From Candidatus Heimdallarchaeota archaeon (GTDB taxonomy: Archaea > Asgardarchaeota > Heimdallarchaeia > Hodarchaeales > Hodarchaeaceae), in the NCBI GenBank assembly GCA_020353515.1, contig CP070695.1, positions 3,578,050 to 3,642,049 on the forward strand: DNA of 64,000 bases, in the 5' to 3' direction. Below, one piece after another: positions 26,561 to 37,300 of this stretch (within the stretch, counting starts at the first letter, position 1; every line of letters begins with the position of its first letter). The notes below the pieces were generated by a model. It was given only the letters and a program-made list of their open reading frames with translations. It did no database searches and was not told where the DNA came from. The position numbers were made by a program, and so were the translations under genes.

Positions 26561-27256
26561 ATGAAGACAATAGGTCTCATCGGAGGAATGAGTTGGGAAT
26601 CATCCCTAGAATATTATCGAATTATTAATGAAACGGTCAAGGAACTTATTGGAGGGTTGCATTCAGCTAAGAGTATAATGTATTCTTACGATTTTGAAGA
26701 AATTGAGTCTCTACAACATCAAGGAAAATGGACCAAACTTATGGATTACATGATTGAAACGGCTAAGAGGCTTGAGAATGCTGGAGCGGAAATGATAGTC
26801 ATCTGTACTAACACAATGCACAAGGTAGCTGAAGGGATGCAACAGAATCTAAGCATACCAATAATACATATAGCCGATGCAACAGCAAGAAAGATATTAG
26901 AAAAGAAATTTCAGAAAGTTGGTTTACTAGGAACCAAATTTACGATGGAAGAAGGTTTTTACAAGGATAGATTGAAAAAAGAATATGGTTTAGAAGTAAT
27001 AATCCCGAATAATGATGAGCGGCAAATGGTTCATGATATAATCTACAAGGAATTAGTATTAGGGCAGCTAAAAGAACACTCAAGAAAGGTCTTTATTGAT
27101 ATTATCCAGCATTTAGCAGTTCAAGGAGCTCAAGGGATAATCCTTGGTTGTACTGAAATCCCTCTTTTGATAAAACAGGAAGATGTCGATATCCTATTAT
27201 TTGATACAACAACCATTCACGCTCGTTCAGCAGTAGAATATGCATTAAATGATTAA
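26561..27256 (+). CDS. Aspartate racemase family protein
   Basis: A PLP-independent Asp/Glu racemase of 231 residues. The two catalytic cysteines are C82 in VICTNTMHKVA and C197 in ILGCTEIPLL, at the standard spacing. IGLIGGMSWESSLEYYR is the family's N-terminal signature. It interconverts L- and D-aspartate or a related acid, supplying or clearing D-amino acids. It stands alone between the divergent tyrS and the MMPL transporter. With the GNAT/NSAR pair at 50-52 kb it is one of two independent amino-acid racemisation systems in the window. Confidence 0.85.
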   Translation: MKTIGLIGGMSWESSLEYYRIINETVKELIGGLHSAKSIMYSYDFEEIESLQHQGKWTKLMDYMIETAKRLENAGAEMIVICTNTMHKVAEGMQQNLSIPIIHIADATARKILEKKFQKVGLLGTKFTMEEGFYKDRLKKEYGLEVIIPNNDERQMVHDIIYKELVLGQLKEHSRKVFIDIIQHLAVQGAQGIILGCTEIPLLIKQEDVDILLFDTTTIHARSAVEYALND

Positions 27257-27366
27257 TAAAATAAATGAATTCCTATTATCTTTGAAATTACATATCAATC
27301 AGGTTATATTGTGTGATTTTCTTAGTATTCAAAAAATGTATTTAATTCGCTATTCAATTTAACATA

Positions 27367-30018
27367 ATGAGGTTCGTAGATATGTCAGTGTTTCAGCGAT
27401 TAGGGAAAGCTATCATATCTTCTTTCACACTTAAGAATAAAGAAATCAAAGTAGCTTGGATTATCATCTTAATTTGGTTAATCCTAGTTACTCCCGTTTC
27501 AGCATTATTCTCCGTAAGAGTGATGGAAAGCATGAGTACTGAATGGAGTTTCGTTCCTGCAGGATCTGAATCAGACATCGCTTTAGAGATCGTAGAGAGA
27601 GAATTTCCTCCGACTAACGAATCACTCATCGCTGTACTAAAATCTGAGACTGGTTTTACTTTTGATTCTACTCTGTTCAACAGTACCTTTCAAGCATCAA
27701 ACCAAACTATGGATGATTTAATCGATGCCACAATCGCTGCATCAAATGATAATTTCCTATATGGTTTATTTTTAAGTCTTGAGATCAATGAGTCTGTTTA
27801 TGAGTGGGGAATTGGAACGTTTGAGAATATTATTTCCCCTTTTGTACTCTTTCCAGGGTTAATTATGAGTTTTCCCAATCAATCAGATTTATGGGAAGAT
27901 TTTTGGACCCAAATGTTTTTTAATGACGACAAAGTAACTATGATTATCATAGGATTAGAAATTTCCAGTTCTGGCTTTTCTGCACTTGGTGTTGGAGAAC
28001 AAAATGCTTATTTTGAGTATATTCAGGAGCTAAGGGATTTTATTGCTGATAAATTACAGAAAAGAATTAATTTAGCCGCTGCTTTCCTTGGAATCGATGA
28101 TGTTAATCCTGATATAGAAACAAAAATTACTGGTTCACTTGCAATCTCTTACGATAGTCTGGAATCAACTGAAGCTGATCGGGAACGTATGGATTTTTTA
28201 ACAGTCGCCTTAGTTATCATCATCTTATTCATAATACTTCGGTCAATAATCGCTCCCGCGGTACCTTTGGTAACAATGGGCCCAGCTCTCCTTTTAGCTA
28301 ACACAATATTGTATTTTCTAGGAAATTATATTGAAATTGGTACATTTGCTCCAGTCATAGTCACAGTTTTAGGATTAGGTGTTGGGGTTGATTATTCTAT
28401 CTTTATTCTGACTCGGTTTATTGACGAAATAAAGGAAGGAAAAACTAGAGAGGAAGCAGTGGAAACTTCAGTTACGATGAGTGGTAGAGCAATTTTTTCA
28501 TCGGGTTTAGTTGTAATAATGGGATTTGGTGCATTATTGATACCAAATATCGAACTAATTCAAAGTATTGGATTGGGTGCTATTATTGCAATAATTTGTG
28601 GATTGTTATCAGCCTTTACATTACTCCCCTCCCTTCTTTATGTATTTGGTGAGAAAATTACCTGGCCAAGAAAAATTACAGTAGTAAAAACTCAAGAGGA
28701 AGAGAATGAGGAGTTCATAAAGGAGAGGAGTTCAAAGACAAATAATACAATTTGGGGTAAATTTGCACGATTTAGTATCCGTTTTGCGTGGCCTATCATC
28801 ATTATTGCTATAGCTATCACAGTACCTTTCGCTTTTTTGCTAGCCTCTTACCAACCATCTTATGATATATTATCTATGCTTCCTCCTAATGTTGAAAGCA
28901 GTGAAGCTTTTGAAATACTTGATGAGATAGGTATGACAAGTGAAATATATGGAAATAGTATGATTCTTTCAGGATTTAGCAGTTCAGAGGAATTATGGGC
29001 AAATTCTACACTTCATGCTATTGATCGGTTAGCTGAGTGGTTTACTAATACTGAAGCTGTACTAGACGTTGAAACCCTCACTCGGCCTTCATTAGGCCTT
29101 GTAAAGATCAATTTAATCAATGAAACTAGAATTAAACAAGGAATGGAAACACCATTCCTTTCAGTTTCGACTTTAAGATCCGCATTACCCCCTGAAACTA
29201 ACTTCGATATTATAGTGCAAAATTATGTCAATTGGAACCAAGCAAACAACACAGTGATCTTAAAATTAAAATTTGTTAATAATCCGATGGGAGTTAAAGC
29301 CATGGGTGATTTACGTTCACTTCGAGCTGAATTAAAAGATTTACAAAAGTTTGACCTTCCCACTAACGTTAATGGCTACATTTATGGTGGTTCCTCAATT
29401 AATGTTGATATGTCTAATGAAGTATATTCCGCTTTCCCCCTGATGATTCTATGGATCCTTATAACAATAATGCTTATACTAACATTTCTCTTGGGTTCTA
29501 TCACTGTACCAGTCCGATTAATTGTCACAATTGCCACCTCTGTAACGTGGACATTAGGGTTTTTAGTTTTGATGTTTCAATTTAACCTGGAAGAAATAAC
29601 AATTGCTTATCTCAATCCCCACATCAATATTGAAGCAGGACTTTATTGGATAATCCCCCCGATATTATTCTGTATATTATTTGGATTGGGTATGGATTAT
29701 GATATCTTCATAACTTCTCGAATCCGCGAGGAATATTTGAAAGGAAAATCAAACCATGAAGCTATTGAAGAGGGCTTGATGCATACAGCATCGGTCGTCA
29801 CATCCTGCGCAATAATCATGGCAGGCGCATTTCTTGCCTTATGGTTCTCCTATATTTTAATTCTGACAGAGATTGGACTTGGTATGGTGTTCGCTGTGAT
29901 TGTGGATGCCTCTATTGTTCGTGTTTTCCTTGTTCCATCGGCAATGGCTATTATGGGTGACAAGTACAATTGGTGGCCAGAGTGGGTGAATAAGAAGTTT
30001 GGAAAGTTCACTCATTAA
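27367..30018 (+). CDS. MMPL/RND-superfamily membrane transporter
   Basis: An 883-residue protein with the duplicated RND layout: one helix, a ~220-residue external loop, then five helices, and the same again in the second half. The MMPL core motifs are GLGVGVDYSIFILTRFIDE in the first half and GLGMDYDIFITSRIREE in the second; the Asp-Tyr pairs carry the proton path. Family members export lipids, hopanoids or small hydrophobic molecules. ATG 27382 (MSVFQRLG) with a GAGG nine bases before it is more likely than ATG 27367. Its neighbour, a coiled-coil protein, is 113 bp downstream and has no obvious link. Confidence 0.88.
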   Translation: MRFVDMSVFQRLGKAIISSFTLKNKEIKVAWIIILIWLILVTPVSALFSVRVMESMSTEWSFVPAGSESDIALEIVEREFPPTNESLIAVLKSETGFTFDSTLFNSTFQASNQTMDDLIDATIAASNDNFLYGLFLSLEINESVYEWGIGTFENIISPFVLFPGLIMSFPNQSDLWEDFWTQMFFNDDKVTMIIIGLEISSSGFSALGVGEQNAYFEYIQELRDFIADKLQKRINLAAAFLGIDDVNPDIETKITGSLAISYDSLESTEADRERMDFLTVALVIIILFIILRSIIAPAVPLVTMGPALLLANTILYFLGNYIEIGTFAPVIVTVLGLGVGVDYSIFILTRFIDEIKEGKTREEAVETSVTMSGRAIFSSGLVVIMGFGALLIPNIELIQSIGLGAIIAIICGLLSAFTLLPSLLYVFGEKITWPRKITVVKTQEEENEEFIKERSSKTNNTIWGKFARFSIRFAWPIIIIAIAITVPFAFLLASYQPSYDILSMLPPNVESSEAFEILDEIGMTSEIYGNSMILSGFSSSEELWANSTLHAIDRLAEWFTNTEAVLDVETLTRPSLGLVKINLINETRIKQGMETPFLSVSTLRSALPPETNFDIIVQNYVNWNQANNTVILKLKFVNNPMGVKAMGDLRSLRAELKDLQKFDLPTNVNGYIYGGSSINVDMSNEVYSAFPLMILWILITIMLILTFLLGSITVPVRLIVTIATSVTWTLGFLVLMFQFNLEEITIAYLNPHINIEAGLYWIIPPILFCILFGLGMDYDIFITSRIREEYLKGKSNHEAIEEGLMHTASVVTSCAIIMAGAFLALWFSYILILTEIGLGMVFAVIVDASIVRVFLVPSAMAIMGDKYNWWPEWVNKKFGKFTH

Positions 30019-30131
30019 AAAGAAGATCAAGTAGAAGAAAACTAGTATTTTTCAAGTCCTAGTATTCTTAAACTAATTTAATCAATACAATATTTACAAC
30101 GTGTTAAATAGGAATAGCACCTCTACCTAGA

Positions 30132-31520
30132 GTGAGGATTATGTCAACCTCTTCAAGTCACGACATTAAGAAATATGGTCTCGAGTTTATTAATGACCTG
30201 GCAAAGGATCGGGAAGTAGCTGTACAGTCTCTCGGTGTTGCATTTAGTGCAATGAAAACAGAACTAAGGGAATCAAAGATTCTTACACGGAGTACCGAGT
30301 TCAAATATATTGACGACTTAATGAAACATTTCAGAGAAGAAGTCAATCGGAATTTTGAAAGTCAGCTTACTCGAATCACAATCAAATCTTTGGGGTGGAT
30401 TAAACGTGTTTTGCGGGGAGAACAGATCTTGGTCAAAGATGAATCCCGAGAAGAAGAACTTCAACAAATGATTAATGATTTATCCAGACAATTGAAATCT
30501 AAATCCGCAGAACTCTCTAAACTCTCAGAAATATCCCCTAGAATCCAAGCACTCGAATTACAAGTTGAAATCAAAGATCAGGAAATCCAAGAATTAAAAA
30601 CATTTAAGCTAAAGGAGATGCATGAACTTCAACAACAATTGCTTCAGGAGAAGAATCGGGCAGATAGTGCTTCTTTAGAAAATAAAAGCCTTCAAGAGGA
30701 GGTATTTGATTTTCAACTAGAATTAGAAGAGAGAATCAAACAAACAAACTCTTTAGAAGAACAAAATACCCAATTAAATAGTGAATTAATTGCTGCAAAA
30801 GGAGAGATTGCGAGAGTTACTTCTTCTCTTGAGCAAGCAAGGTCGGCTGTTGACCAAACAGATGAAGATGTCACAGCAGCTATGCAACAGTGGGCATTAT
30901 CTTACCAACAACAAGAAGAATATTTCCAGCAAACTCTCAAAGATACAAAAGAACAATATGAGGGAATGATAAAAAACAAATTAAAGGAATTAACTGATCA
31001 GCACCAAAAAGAACTCGGTAATCTAACCGAAAAACTTTCAGATCGGGATTCAAGAGGGAAAGAGTATCAAAATCAAATTTCAGAACTTGAAATGGAAAAA
31101 CAAACGATATCGGAAAGAAAAGAACAATTAGAGCTAGCAGTAGACGAGTTAACTCAAAAATATGAGGATAATCAACAAAAAGTTACAGATCTTAATCAAC
31201 AAGTTGAAAAATTACAGGTCGAACTTGAAGAAGAACGAACAAAAGAACCTGAAAGTATGGGACTTCAGTTACGGGACATTCAACTTACACGGGCGGAAAG
31301 TAAAGCAGAATGGTTAGAACAATGCCTATCTTACTCAAATTTTGCCCCCTTGACAATTCTAATTAGAATGGGAAATGAAATGACATTAGATGCTTTAGCC
31401 AAGAGCGTTGGGATGGATCCTATTGTCTTGGATAACCAACTTCAAGTGCTACATAAAAGGGACTTAATTGATATCCAACACGATGGTTTGATCGTAGCTA
31501 ATATTCCCACTACAGAATAA
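30132..31520 (+). CDS. Long coiled-coil protein with C-terminal winged helix
   Basis: Of 462 residues, roughly 95-395 form a nearly continuous heptad-rich coiled coil (Glu/Gln/Lys/Leu repeats). The C-terminal ~60 residues read like a winged helix: LTILIRMGNEMTLDALAKSV followed by a recognition-like helix and KRDLIDIQHDGLIVA. The N-terminal ~90 residues are helical. A dimeric rod with a DNA- or protein-binding head at its end is the natural reading. ATG 30141 behind GTGAGG is a better start than GTG 30132. I do not know the family. Functions such as chromosome organisation or cytoskeletal linkage are possible but unproven. Confidence 0.65.
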   Translation: MRIMSTSSSHDIKKYGLEFINDLAKDREVAVQSLGVAFSAMKTELRESKILTRSTEFKYIDDLMKHFREEVNRNFESQLTRITIKSLGWIKRVLRGEQILVKDESREEELQQMINDLSRQLKSKSAELSKLSEISPRIQALELQVEIKDQEIQELKTFKLKEMHELQQQLLQEKNRADSASLENKSLQEEVFDFQLELEERIKQTNSLEEQNTQLNSELIAAKGEIARVTSSLEQARSAVDQTDEDVTAAMQQWALSYQQQEEYFQQTLKDTKEQYEGMIKNKLKELTDQHQKELGNLTEKLSDRDSRGKEYQNQISELEMEKQTISERKEQLELAVDELTQKYEDNQQKVTDLNQQVEKLQVELEEERTKEPESMGLQLRDIQLTRAESKAEWLEQCLSYSNFAPLTILIRMGNEMTLDALAKSVGMDPIVLDNQLQVLHKRDLIDIQHDGLIVANIPTTE

Positions 31521-31605
31521 ATCTTTTGCAGTTATCTTATGTCGAATCGGATTTAAAAAATTATGCCGTAGCCTTATGCTAGGCCAGTAGATGGAAGAGC
31601 AGGAG

Positions 31606-31884
31606 CTATCTTCTTCCAAAAAATCCAAATAATCCTGCTCTAGTAGCTAACCGATAGTGAGCTTCTCTGAGATCTTTCAAATTGATGTGTTTCTCAATAA
31701 GGGCCTTATCTTGGAGTTGCCTCAAAGCAAAGTAAATTGTACGCTCTGCATAAGGTAACTCATTTTGAATTTCATGTACGGCCAGTGGAACCCTTTTTTG
31801 ATCTAAGAGAGTGAGGACTGCCCAAGCACTACTTGAAACTCTGATTTTTTCTACTGGATTGATATATGATGTTAAGTAGACCAT
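31606..31884 (-). CDS. Small winged-helix regulator
   Basis: A 92-residue protein that is almost only a winged helix: SSAWAVLTLLDQKRVPLAVHEIQ, then AERTIYFALRQLQDKALI as recognition helix, and a short wing. It resembles TrmB/MarR-type minimal archaeal regulators. The C terminus GLFGFFGRR is short and hydrophobic-basic. It is convergent with the coiled-coil gene and divergent from the FAD oxidoreductase gene, with a 245-bp region between, and so could control the latter. Confidence 0.65.
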   Translation of the reverse strand: MVYLTSYINPVEKIRVSSSAWAVLTLLDQKRVPLAVHEIQNELPYAERTIYFALRQLQDKALIEKHINLKDLREAHYRLATRAGLFGFFGRR

Positions 31885-32129
31885 ACAACCAACTCGAACT
31901 AAAGATTTATTTTTTAAACAGATAGGAAGATTACTAGGAATAGGAAGATCGGGTTAGGAGTGTGATTCCACTAACACAAACCAAGTTATTTATTTACCTT
32001 TAACCTATAAAAAAAATTTAGATATGTGCAATTTTTGCAGTAGTCACTTTATTGTAATCAAATAACGAAGTGATCTGAGTTTTAAGGTTAAAGAAATATA
32101 TTCACAATTTTATACCACAACGGTTTGTT

Positions 32130-33542
32130 ATGAGTAATTCTAAACACAGTTATGATGTTATTATCGTAGGAGCAGGCCCAGCAGGGATTTTTACAGCCTT
32201 ATTTTTGGTTCGATTTGCGATAAAAAAGAAACAACAGCCAAAAATACTACTTATTGAAAAAGGAACAAGTATTCAGGAGAGAATCAGAAATCGAGAAAAA
32301 GGTGACAAAGATATCTTGCATGGATGGGGTGGAGCGGGTGCATTTTCTGATGGAAAGTTAACCCTTTCTGTCGATGTTGGGGGGTCATTATCACGTTACA
32401 TTCCGATTAATCAACTGGAGAATGATCTTAAAAAAGTCGAAGAAATTTACATTGAATTTGGAGCGGATAAATCTCGATTGTTGTCAGGAACAAGCGAAGA
32501 AACAAACAAAATTCGAAAACAAGCTCTCCAGTATGGTATCCACCTCCTCCCTTATCGTCTTCTGCACATAGGAACAGATAATTCTGTTAAGATACTTGAA
32601 TCCTTTTATCAATACTTAAAAGATCAATCCAATGTAACAATACACTTTGGAGAAACAACTACTCATATTTTAACCGAGAAAAATCAAGTTATCGGTGTCC
32701 AGACTGACCAACAGAAGTATTATTCTAAAAATATCACAATGGGAGTTGGAAGAGCTGGAGCACACTGGCTACGAAAAGAAGCTGAAAGACTAGGGCTCGA
32801 ATTCCAAACGAATCCTGTTGATATTGGAGTAAGAGTAGAAGTTCCTGCTGAAATTACTTCACATCTAACAGATTTATTGTATGAATTCAAATGCCACTTT
32901 TATGCTCCTACATTTGATCAGGATTGTAGAACTTTTTGTGTGGTACCAAATGGAGAAGTTGTACGAGAAATTGCGTATGGGGAAGATGGGGAACAATGGG
33001 TTACGGTAAATGGGCATGCTTATGCAGCCAAAGATCGCCAGACTACAAATACAAATTTTGCCATACTTGTTAGTAGTAGTTTTACAGAACCTTTTGATGA
33101 TCCTATTGCCTTTGGTCGCTCTGTTTGTAAGTTAGCTAATCTTCTTAGTAATGGTGAGGTTATTATTCAACGCTTAACAGATTTAAAGAGAGGAAGGCGA
33201 TCTACTCCGTCACGAATAACGCGATCAATAATATCACCTACTTTAAAAAGTGCGGTTCCAGGAGATCTCTCCTTTGTCCTTCCTTATCGGCACTTAACGA
33301 GTATTTTGGAAATGATTAAGGCTTTAGATAATATAATTCCTGGTATCGATTCAAATAATACGTTTTTATATGGGATTGAAACAAAATATTATTCTAATCA
33401 ACTTCGACTAACTAATGAACTGGAAACAAAGATCTATGGATTATTTGCAATGGGAGATGGAGCTGGTGTAACACGATCTTTAGCTCATGCCTCTCTCAGT
33501 GGAATCATCGTTGCCAGGGCTATTACTTCACGATTAAAATAG
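32130..33542 (+). CDS. FAD-dependent oxidoreductase (COG2509-like)
   Basis: A 470-residue flavoprotein with an N-terminal Rossmann dinucleotide fold, GAGPAG at 14-19 after DVIIV. GWGGAGAFSDGKLTLS at about 69-84 is a strong signature of the uncharacterised FAD-dependent dehydrogenase family COG2509. The second Gly-rich region, LFAMGDGAGVTRSLAHAS near the C terminus, closes the FAD site. The substrate is unknown for the family. A TATA-like AAATATATTC lies ~30 bp upstream of the ATG. It converges on the phosphoribosyltransferase gene. Confidence 0.8.
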   Translation: MSNSKHSYDVIIVGAGPAGIFTALFLVRFAIKKKQQPKILLIEKGTSIQERIRNREKGDKDILHGWGGAGAFSDGKLTLSVDVGGSLSRYIPINQLENDLKKVEEIYIEFGADKSRLLSGTSEETNKIRKQALQYGIHLLPYRLLHIGTDNSVKILESFYQYLKDQSNVTIHFGETTTHILTEKNQVIGVQTDQQKYYSKNITMGVGRAGAHWLRKEAERLGLEFQTNPVDIGVRVEVPAEITSHLTDLLYEFKCHFYAPTFDQDCRTFCVVPNGEVVREIAYGEDGEQWVTVNGHAYAAKDRQTTNTNFAILVSSSFTEPFDDPIAFGRSVCKLANLLSNGEVIIQRLTDLKRGRRSTPSRITRSIISPTLKSAVPGDLSFVLPYRHLTSILEMIKALDNIIPGIDSNNTFLYGIETKYYSNQLRLTNELETKIYGLFAMGDGAGVTRSLAHASLSGIIVARAITSRLK

Positions 33543-33576
33543 AGGTTTTAATGTCGAAATCATTATTGAACTTAAA

Positions 33577-34149
33577 CTAGATTACTTTTGAAAGTTCACC
33601 CTTAACTGAGATCTTAAATATTGACTGAACTTGGAATCCAGTTTCCTGAATTACATTTTTTACTCCTTGATATTCTATTTTCTCTCCAATCACTATTATA
33701 TCTATTATTTCAGCTCCTATTCCTTGAAGTGCCTTTATCATGCCTATTAATGTTCCTCCTGTGCTTATAATATCGTCAATAATACACACACGATCACCGC
33801 GATTAATACCACAGATATATAATGTTCCTCTTGATAAGTATTCACAGGAGAATATTGAACTTACTTGATCTGCTAGCTGATTAGGATACCAACGTGCCAT
33901 CCCAAAAGGTAATCCAGATAAAAGTGAAACAGCTGCAACCAACACAGCTCCTTTATCTTCTTCAGTAATTAGCCTGTCATAATCAGCAATCTTCATATGA
34001 TCTATTAGAGCTTTTGCTGCTTCTTCCAAGAGTTGAGATGTAGTAGCTGGTACCTGTTCTGTAAGCGGGTTGAGAATAAAATTATAATTATTTACTTTAA
34101 ATAGTGGTTTTCTATCTAAAGCGGATCTTAACACTTCATAATGATTCAT
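33577..34149 (-). CDS. HGPRTase-like purine phosphoribosyltransferase (archaeal Hpt type)
   Basis: A 190-residue type I phosphoribosyltransferase. The PRPP-binding loop is VCIIDDIISTGGT (121-133), and the N-terminal NYNFILNPLTEQVPAT matches the archaeal Hpt/HGPRTase-like family, which salvages adenine, guanine or hypoxanthine with PRPP. Residues 60-85, ITEEDKGAVLVAAVSLLSGLP, complete the hood region. In archaea with form III RuBisCO, released adenine has to be recycled, so this gene may be a functional partner of the RuBisCO at 11-12 kb; that link is inference from pathway knowledge. Confidence 0.82.
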   Translation of the reverse strand: MNHYEVLRSALDRKPLFKVNNYNFILNPLTEQVPATTSQLLEEAAKALIDHMKIADYDRLITEEDKGAVLVAAVSLLSGLPFGMARWYPNQLADQVSSIFSCEYLSRGTLYICGINRGDRVCIIDDIISTGGTLIGMIKALQGIGAEIIDIIVIGEKIEYQGVKNVIQETGFQVQSIFKISVKGELSKVI

Positions 34150-34376
34150 GAGTATCCCTACTCATTTTACTAATTTTAATCTTAAGATCATTTTCCATTT
34201 TATAACATTAAGATGATACTAAACAGTAATAAAATATGAGTAAGTTGAAATCAGAGTGTTGATGACTATTGATTCCTGTATGAATAGTATAAAAAATTGT
34301 GGATTTGAACAGGTGGGACTAAACCACGAATCAAGAAGCTAAATTTAATACCATTTCAACCAAAATATGGTTACGA

Positions 34377-37300
34377 ATGAACTTAGCGTTTAGTTTGGCT
34401 CGAAAAAATATTATCCGCTCAAAATATCGGTCTATCCTAATCGTTTTTGGTATATTACTCACCATTGCTCTAGAAACAGGGATTGTTATCACTATAGATA
34501 CTTTATATGACGATTTCATTCTCGATAATCGGAATAACAATTATACAGATATCACAGTGATCCCGATCACAAAATGGACAAACATTACAAATCTAAGAAA
34601 AATTGCAAAAGACGTCGAGTCAGTCCACGGAATAACTCAAGCCAGTCCTGTATATTCTCTTCAGAATAAGGGGATTCTACAGGTTGCATTTTCTGATTCA
34701 AAGATATTAATTTATGGTATTGATTCAAATTCACATCCAGATTTCTCTTCTTTAAACGTTACTGATGGTAAGAGATTGGTTAAAGGAAATACAATAATTG
34801 TGTCAAAAAATATTCTGAGGATGACTGGATTAAAAGTTGGGGAGAGTGTAGTAACGGAGTATTCTCCAACCACTGGATTTGAGGTTAATTTTACTATAGG
34901 TGGCGTAATATCTGATTTCAGCTTTTTTGGAAATAATATTGGATTTTCTTTCATTCTTGTAGACATCGAATCCTTATATGAGATTATTCCTCAAGAACAG
35001 AAAGAATTATTTCTGTCCCCTAAAATTGATGTTCAAGTGCAGAATCTTCTTGATATCAAAAAAGTCAGTGATAAGCTCAAAGATCATATGGGGACTGATT
35101 ATCATATCTGGGTTGAAAAAGGTATTTCGCAACTTAAAATCACTGGAATTAAGTCATATCAAGCCGCCATGAATGTAGTAATCCTTGCCTCATTTGTAGT
35201 TGAATTCTTATTTATTACAAATATTCTAGCAATTTCAATAAACGATCGTAGTAAGGAAATTGGAATTCTACGTGCAGTGGGCTCAGATTCTAAACAGCTG
35301 ATTGAAATTATAGCAATTGAAGTATTAATCTATTCAGTTATTGGCAGTTTCCTTGGTATAATTGGAGGGGTTGGTTTTGCTTATACTTTACTGGGGATAA
35401 TGCAGAATTTTTACCCTTCTTTAGTTATTGAAAAATTAACTTTGCATCCTACGTCTCTCTTGGCTACTTTTATTTCAGGTATAATTGTAGCAATAATCTC
35501 AGGTTTATACCCTATATTTATAGCAATATCAATGCCTATAATACAGAATATCCATTCTCGTATGCGAAGAGGGCAAAGTAAGTACTCTCAGTATTTCCCA
35601 GTTTATTGGAAGTACACAATTGGAATGGGCAGCTTGTTAGCACTCACAGGATTCATTTTGCAATTTTTTATTGGACCAAGTCAATTCTTAGCTTTTGAAG
35701 TTATTTCTATCCATTTTTTTGTCATTATTTTAGTCTTCCTGGGAACACTGTTTGTAGAAATTGGACTTGTGTTCTTTTTGCCGAGAATTGCTTTTAGGTT
35801 GTTAGTTTGGTTTGGTTTAGTTACACGTACTATTTCAATGAGAAATATTGCCCGTGAATTTCAAAAATCCTTGTTTACTATAATGACATCCACATTATCC
35901 TTGACATTCATTGTTTTAGTCGGATTGGTAAGTGCAGCTATTGTAGCAGGTGTTCCTGACTTTTTTGAAAGTCAATGGGGAGGTATTGATCTCATAGCTG
36001 AAGGCCAAGAAGGGTATTTACCCGTAATGGCTTTTTCAAATGAATTGTCCACTATTGATGGAATAGCAGAATCGTGTCTTATTCAAGAACAAAGAACGCA
36101 AATAGATAACAACATTAATTGTTATATTTTCGGTGTAAATTATTCTAAATACGAACCTTTTGCAGAAGAAGTAATTGATTCATTAATTTTTGGTGTACCT
36201 GCACATAATTGGCTTAATCAATCAGCTTATGGAACTCATAGAACACATGGAACATATACAGTCGTCTCACATCTTTTACAACAAAAGCTTCTGGTTTCAT
36301 TAGGATCAAATATCTCTGTGAGAATTGCATCTAATCTTACCGTGAATGTCACAATTGCTGCTGTAATCAAATCAAACGCTTTTTTAGAAAATGGTGAATA
36401 TCTGTATCTCCCAACAAATCGATTTCAAGAATTTTTCAATTCTACTGTTGCCAAATGGCTTCTTTGTGAGGTAAATGGTGAAATAGAGAAAGTAGTAGAT
36501 CAATTGTGGGAGTATCCCTATTTTAAAGAAATAATTAAGGTTGAATACTTTACTCAAATGATGGAGAGGAGCTTAATATTCCAATCAGTACTATTTCAAG
36601 TGTTATTCATTGAATCATTTATTCTAGCAGCTATTACTCAATTCATATGCATTTTAGTCTCCACTCTTAGAATGGAACGAGAAGTAGGGATTTTAAGAGG
36701 ATTAGGCTTACATAAAAAGGGAGTCTTGGCTATATTTTTAGCAGAATCAACAGCATTAGGAATTACCGCAGCATTTCTTGGCTTAATTGATGGGTTACTG
36801 GGATCTCTTCTTATGGGTTGGTATATTTCCCTATCAATTCCAATAAAAATTGAACTATCTTTGAACTATACCATTTTATGGATACTATTCTCGATTCTAA
36901 TTTCCCAAGTATCAGCTTTCATACCTTCTTATCGTAGTAGTAGAAGAAACATCGTAGCAGCTATTTCTGGAAGACCAATGATCAAAGAATATCGTGAATC
37001 AATAAAAATAAGAATTTTCATGAAAGAAAATTCGTCACAATTACTAGTATCTATTCTCTTCTTGCTTGGAATCGTTACCTGCATTTTTCTCTTCAATAAC
37101 TCATTAAAAATAATGGGATTATTACCCCTTGACCTAATTGTGTCAATATTTGTCTTTATCTTGGATTTAGAATTTATTACGGAATTAGATCTCTTTATTG
37201 CGATTGCAGGATTAGCTAGTATTGGTCCGCTAAGTTACTTGATCGTACATGAATCATTTCCTGATAATTTTGCTAGAGAACTAATTAAAAGTTTGATTTA

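Noticed and set aside
30132..31520. SMC or Rad50 protein
   Set aside because: There are no Walker A or B motifs at the ends of the coiled coil.
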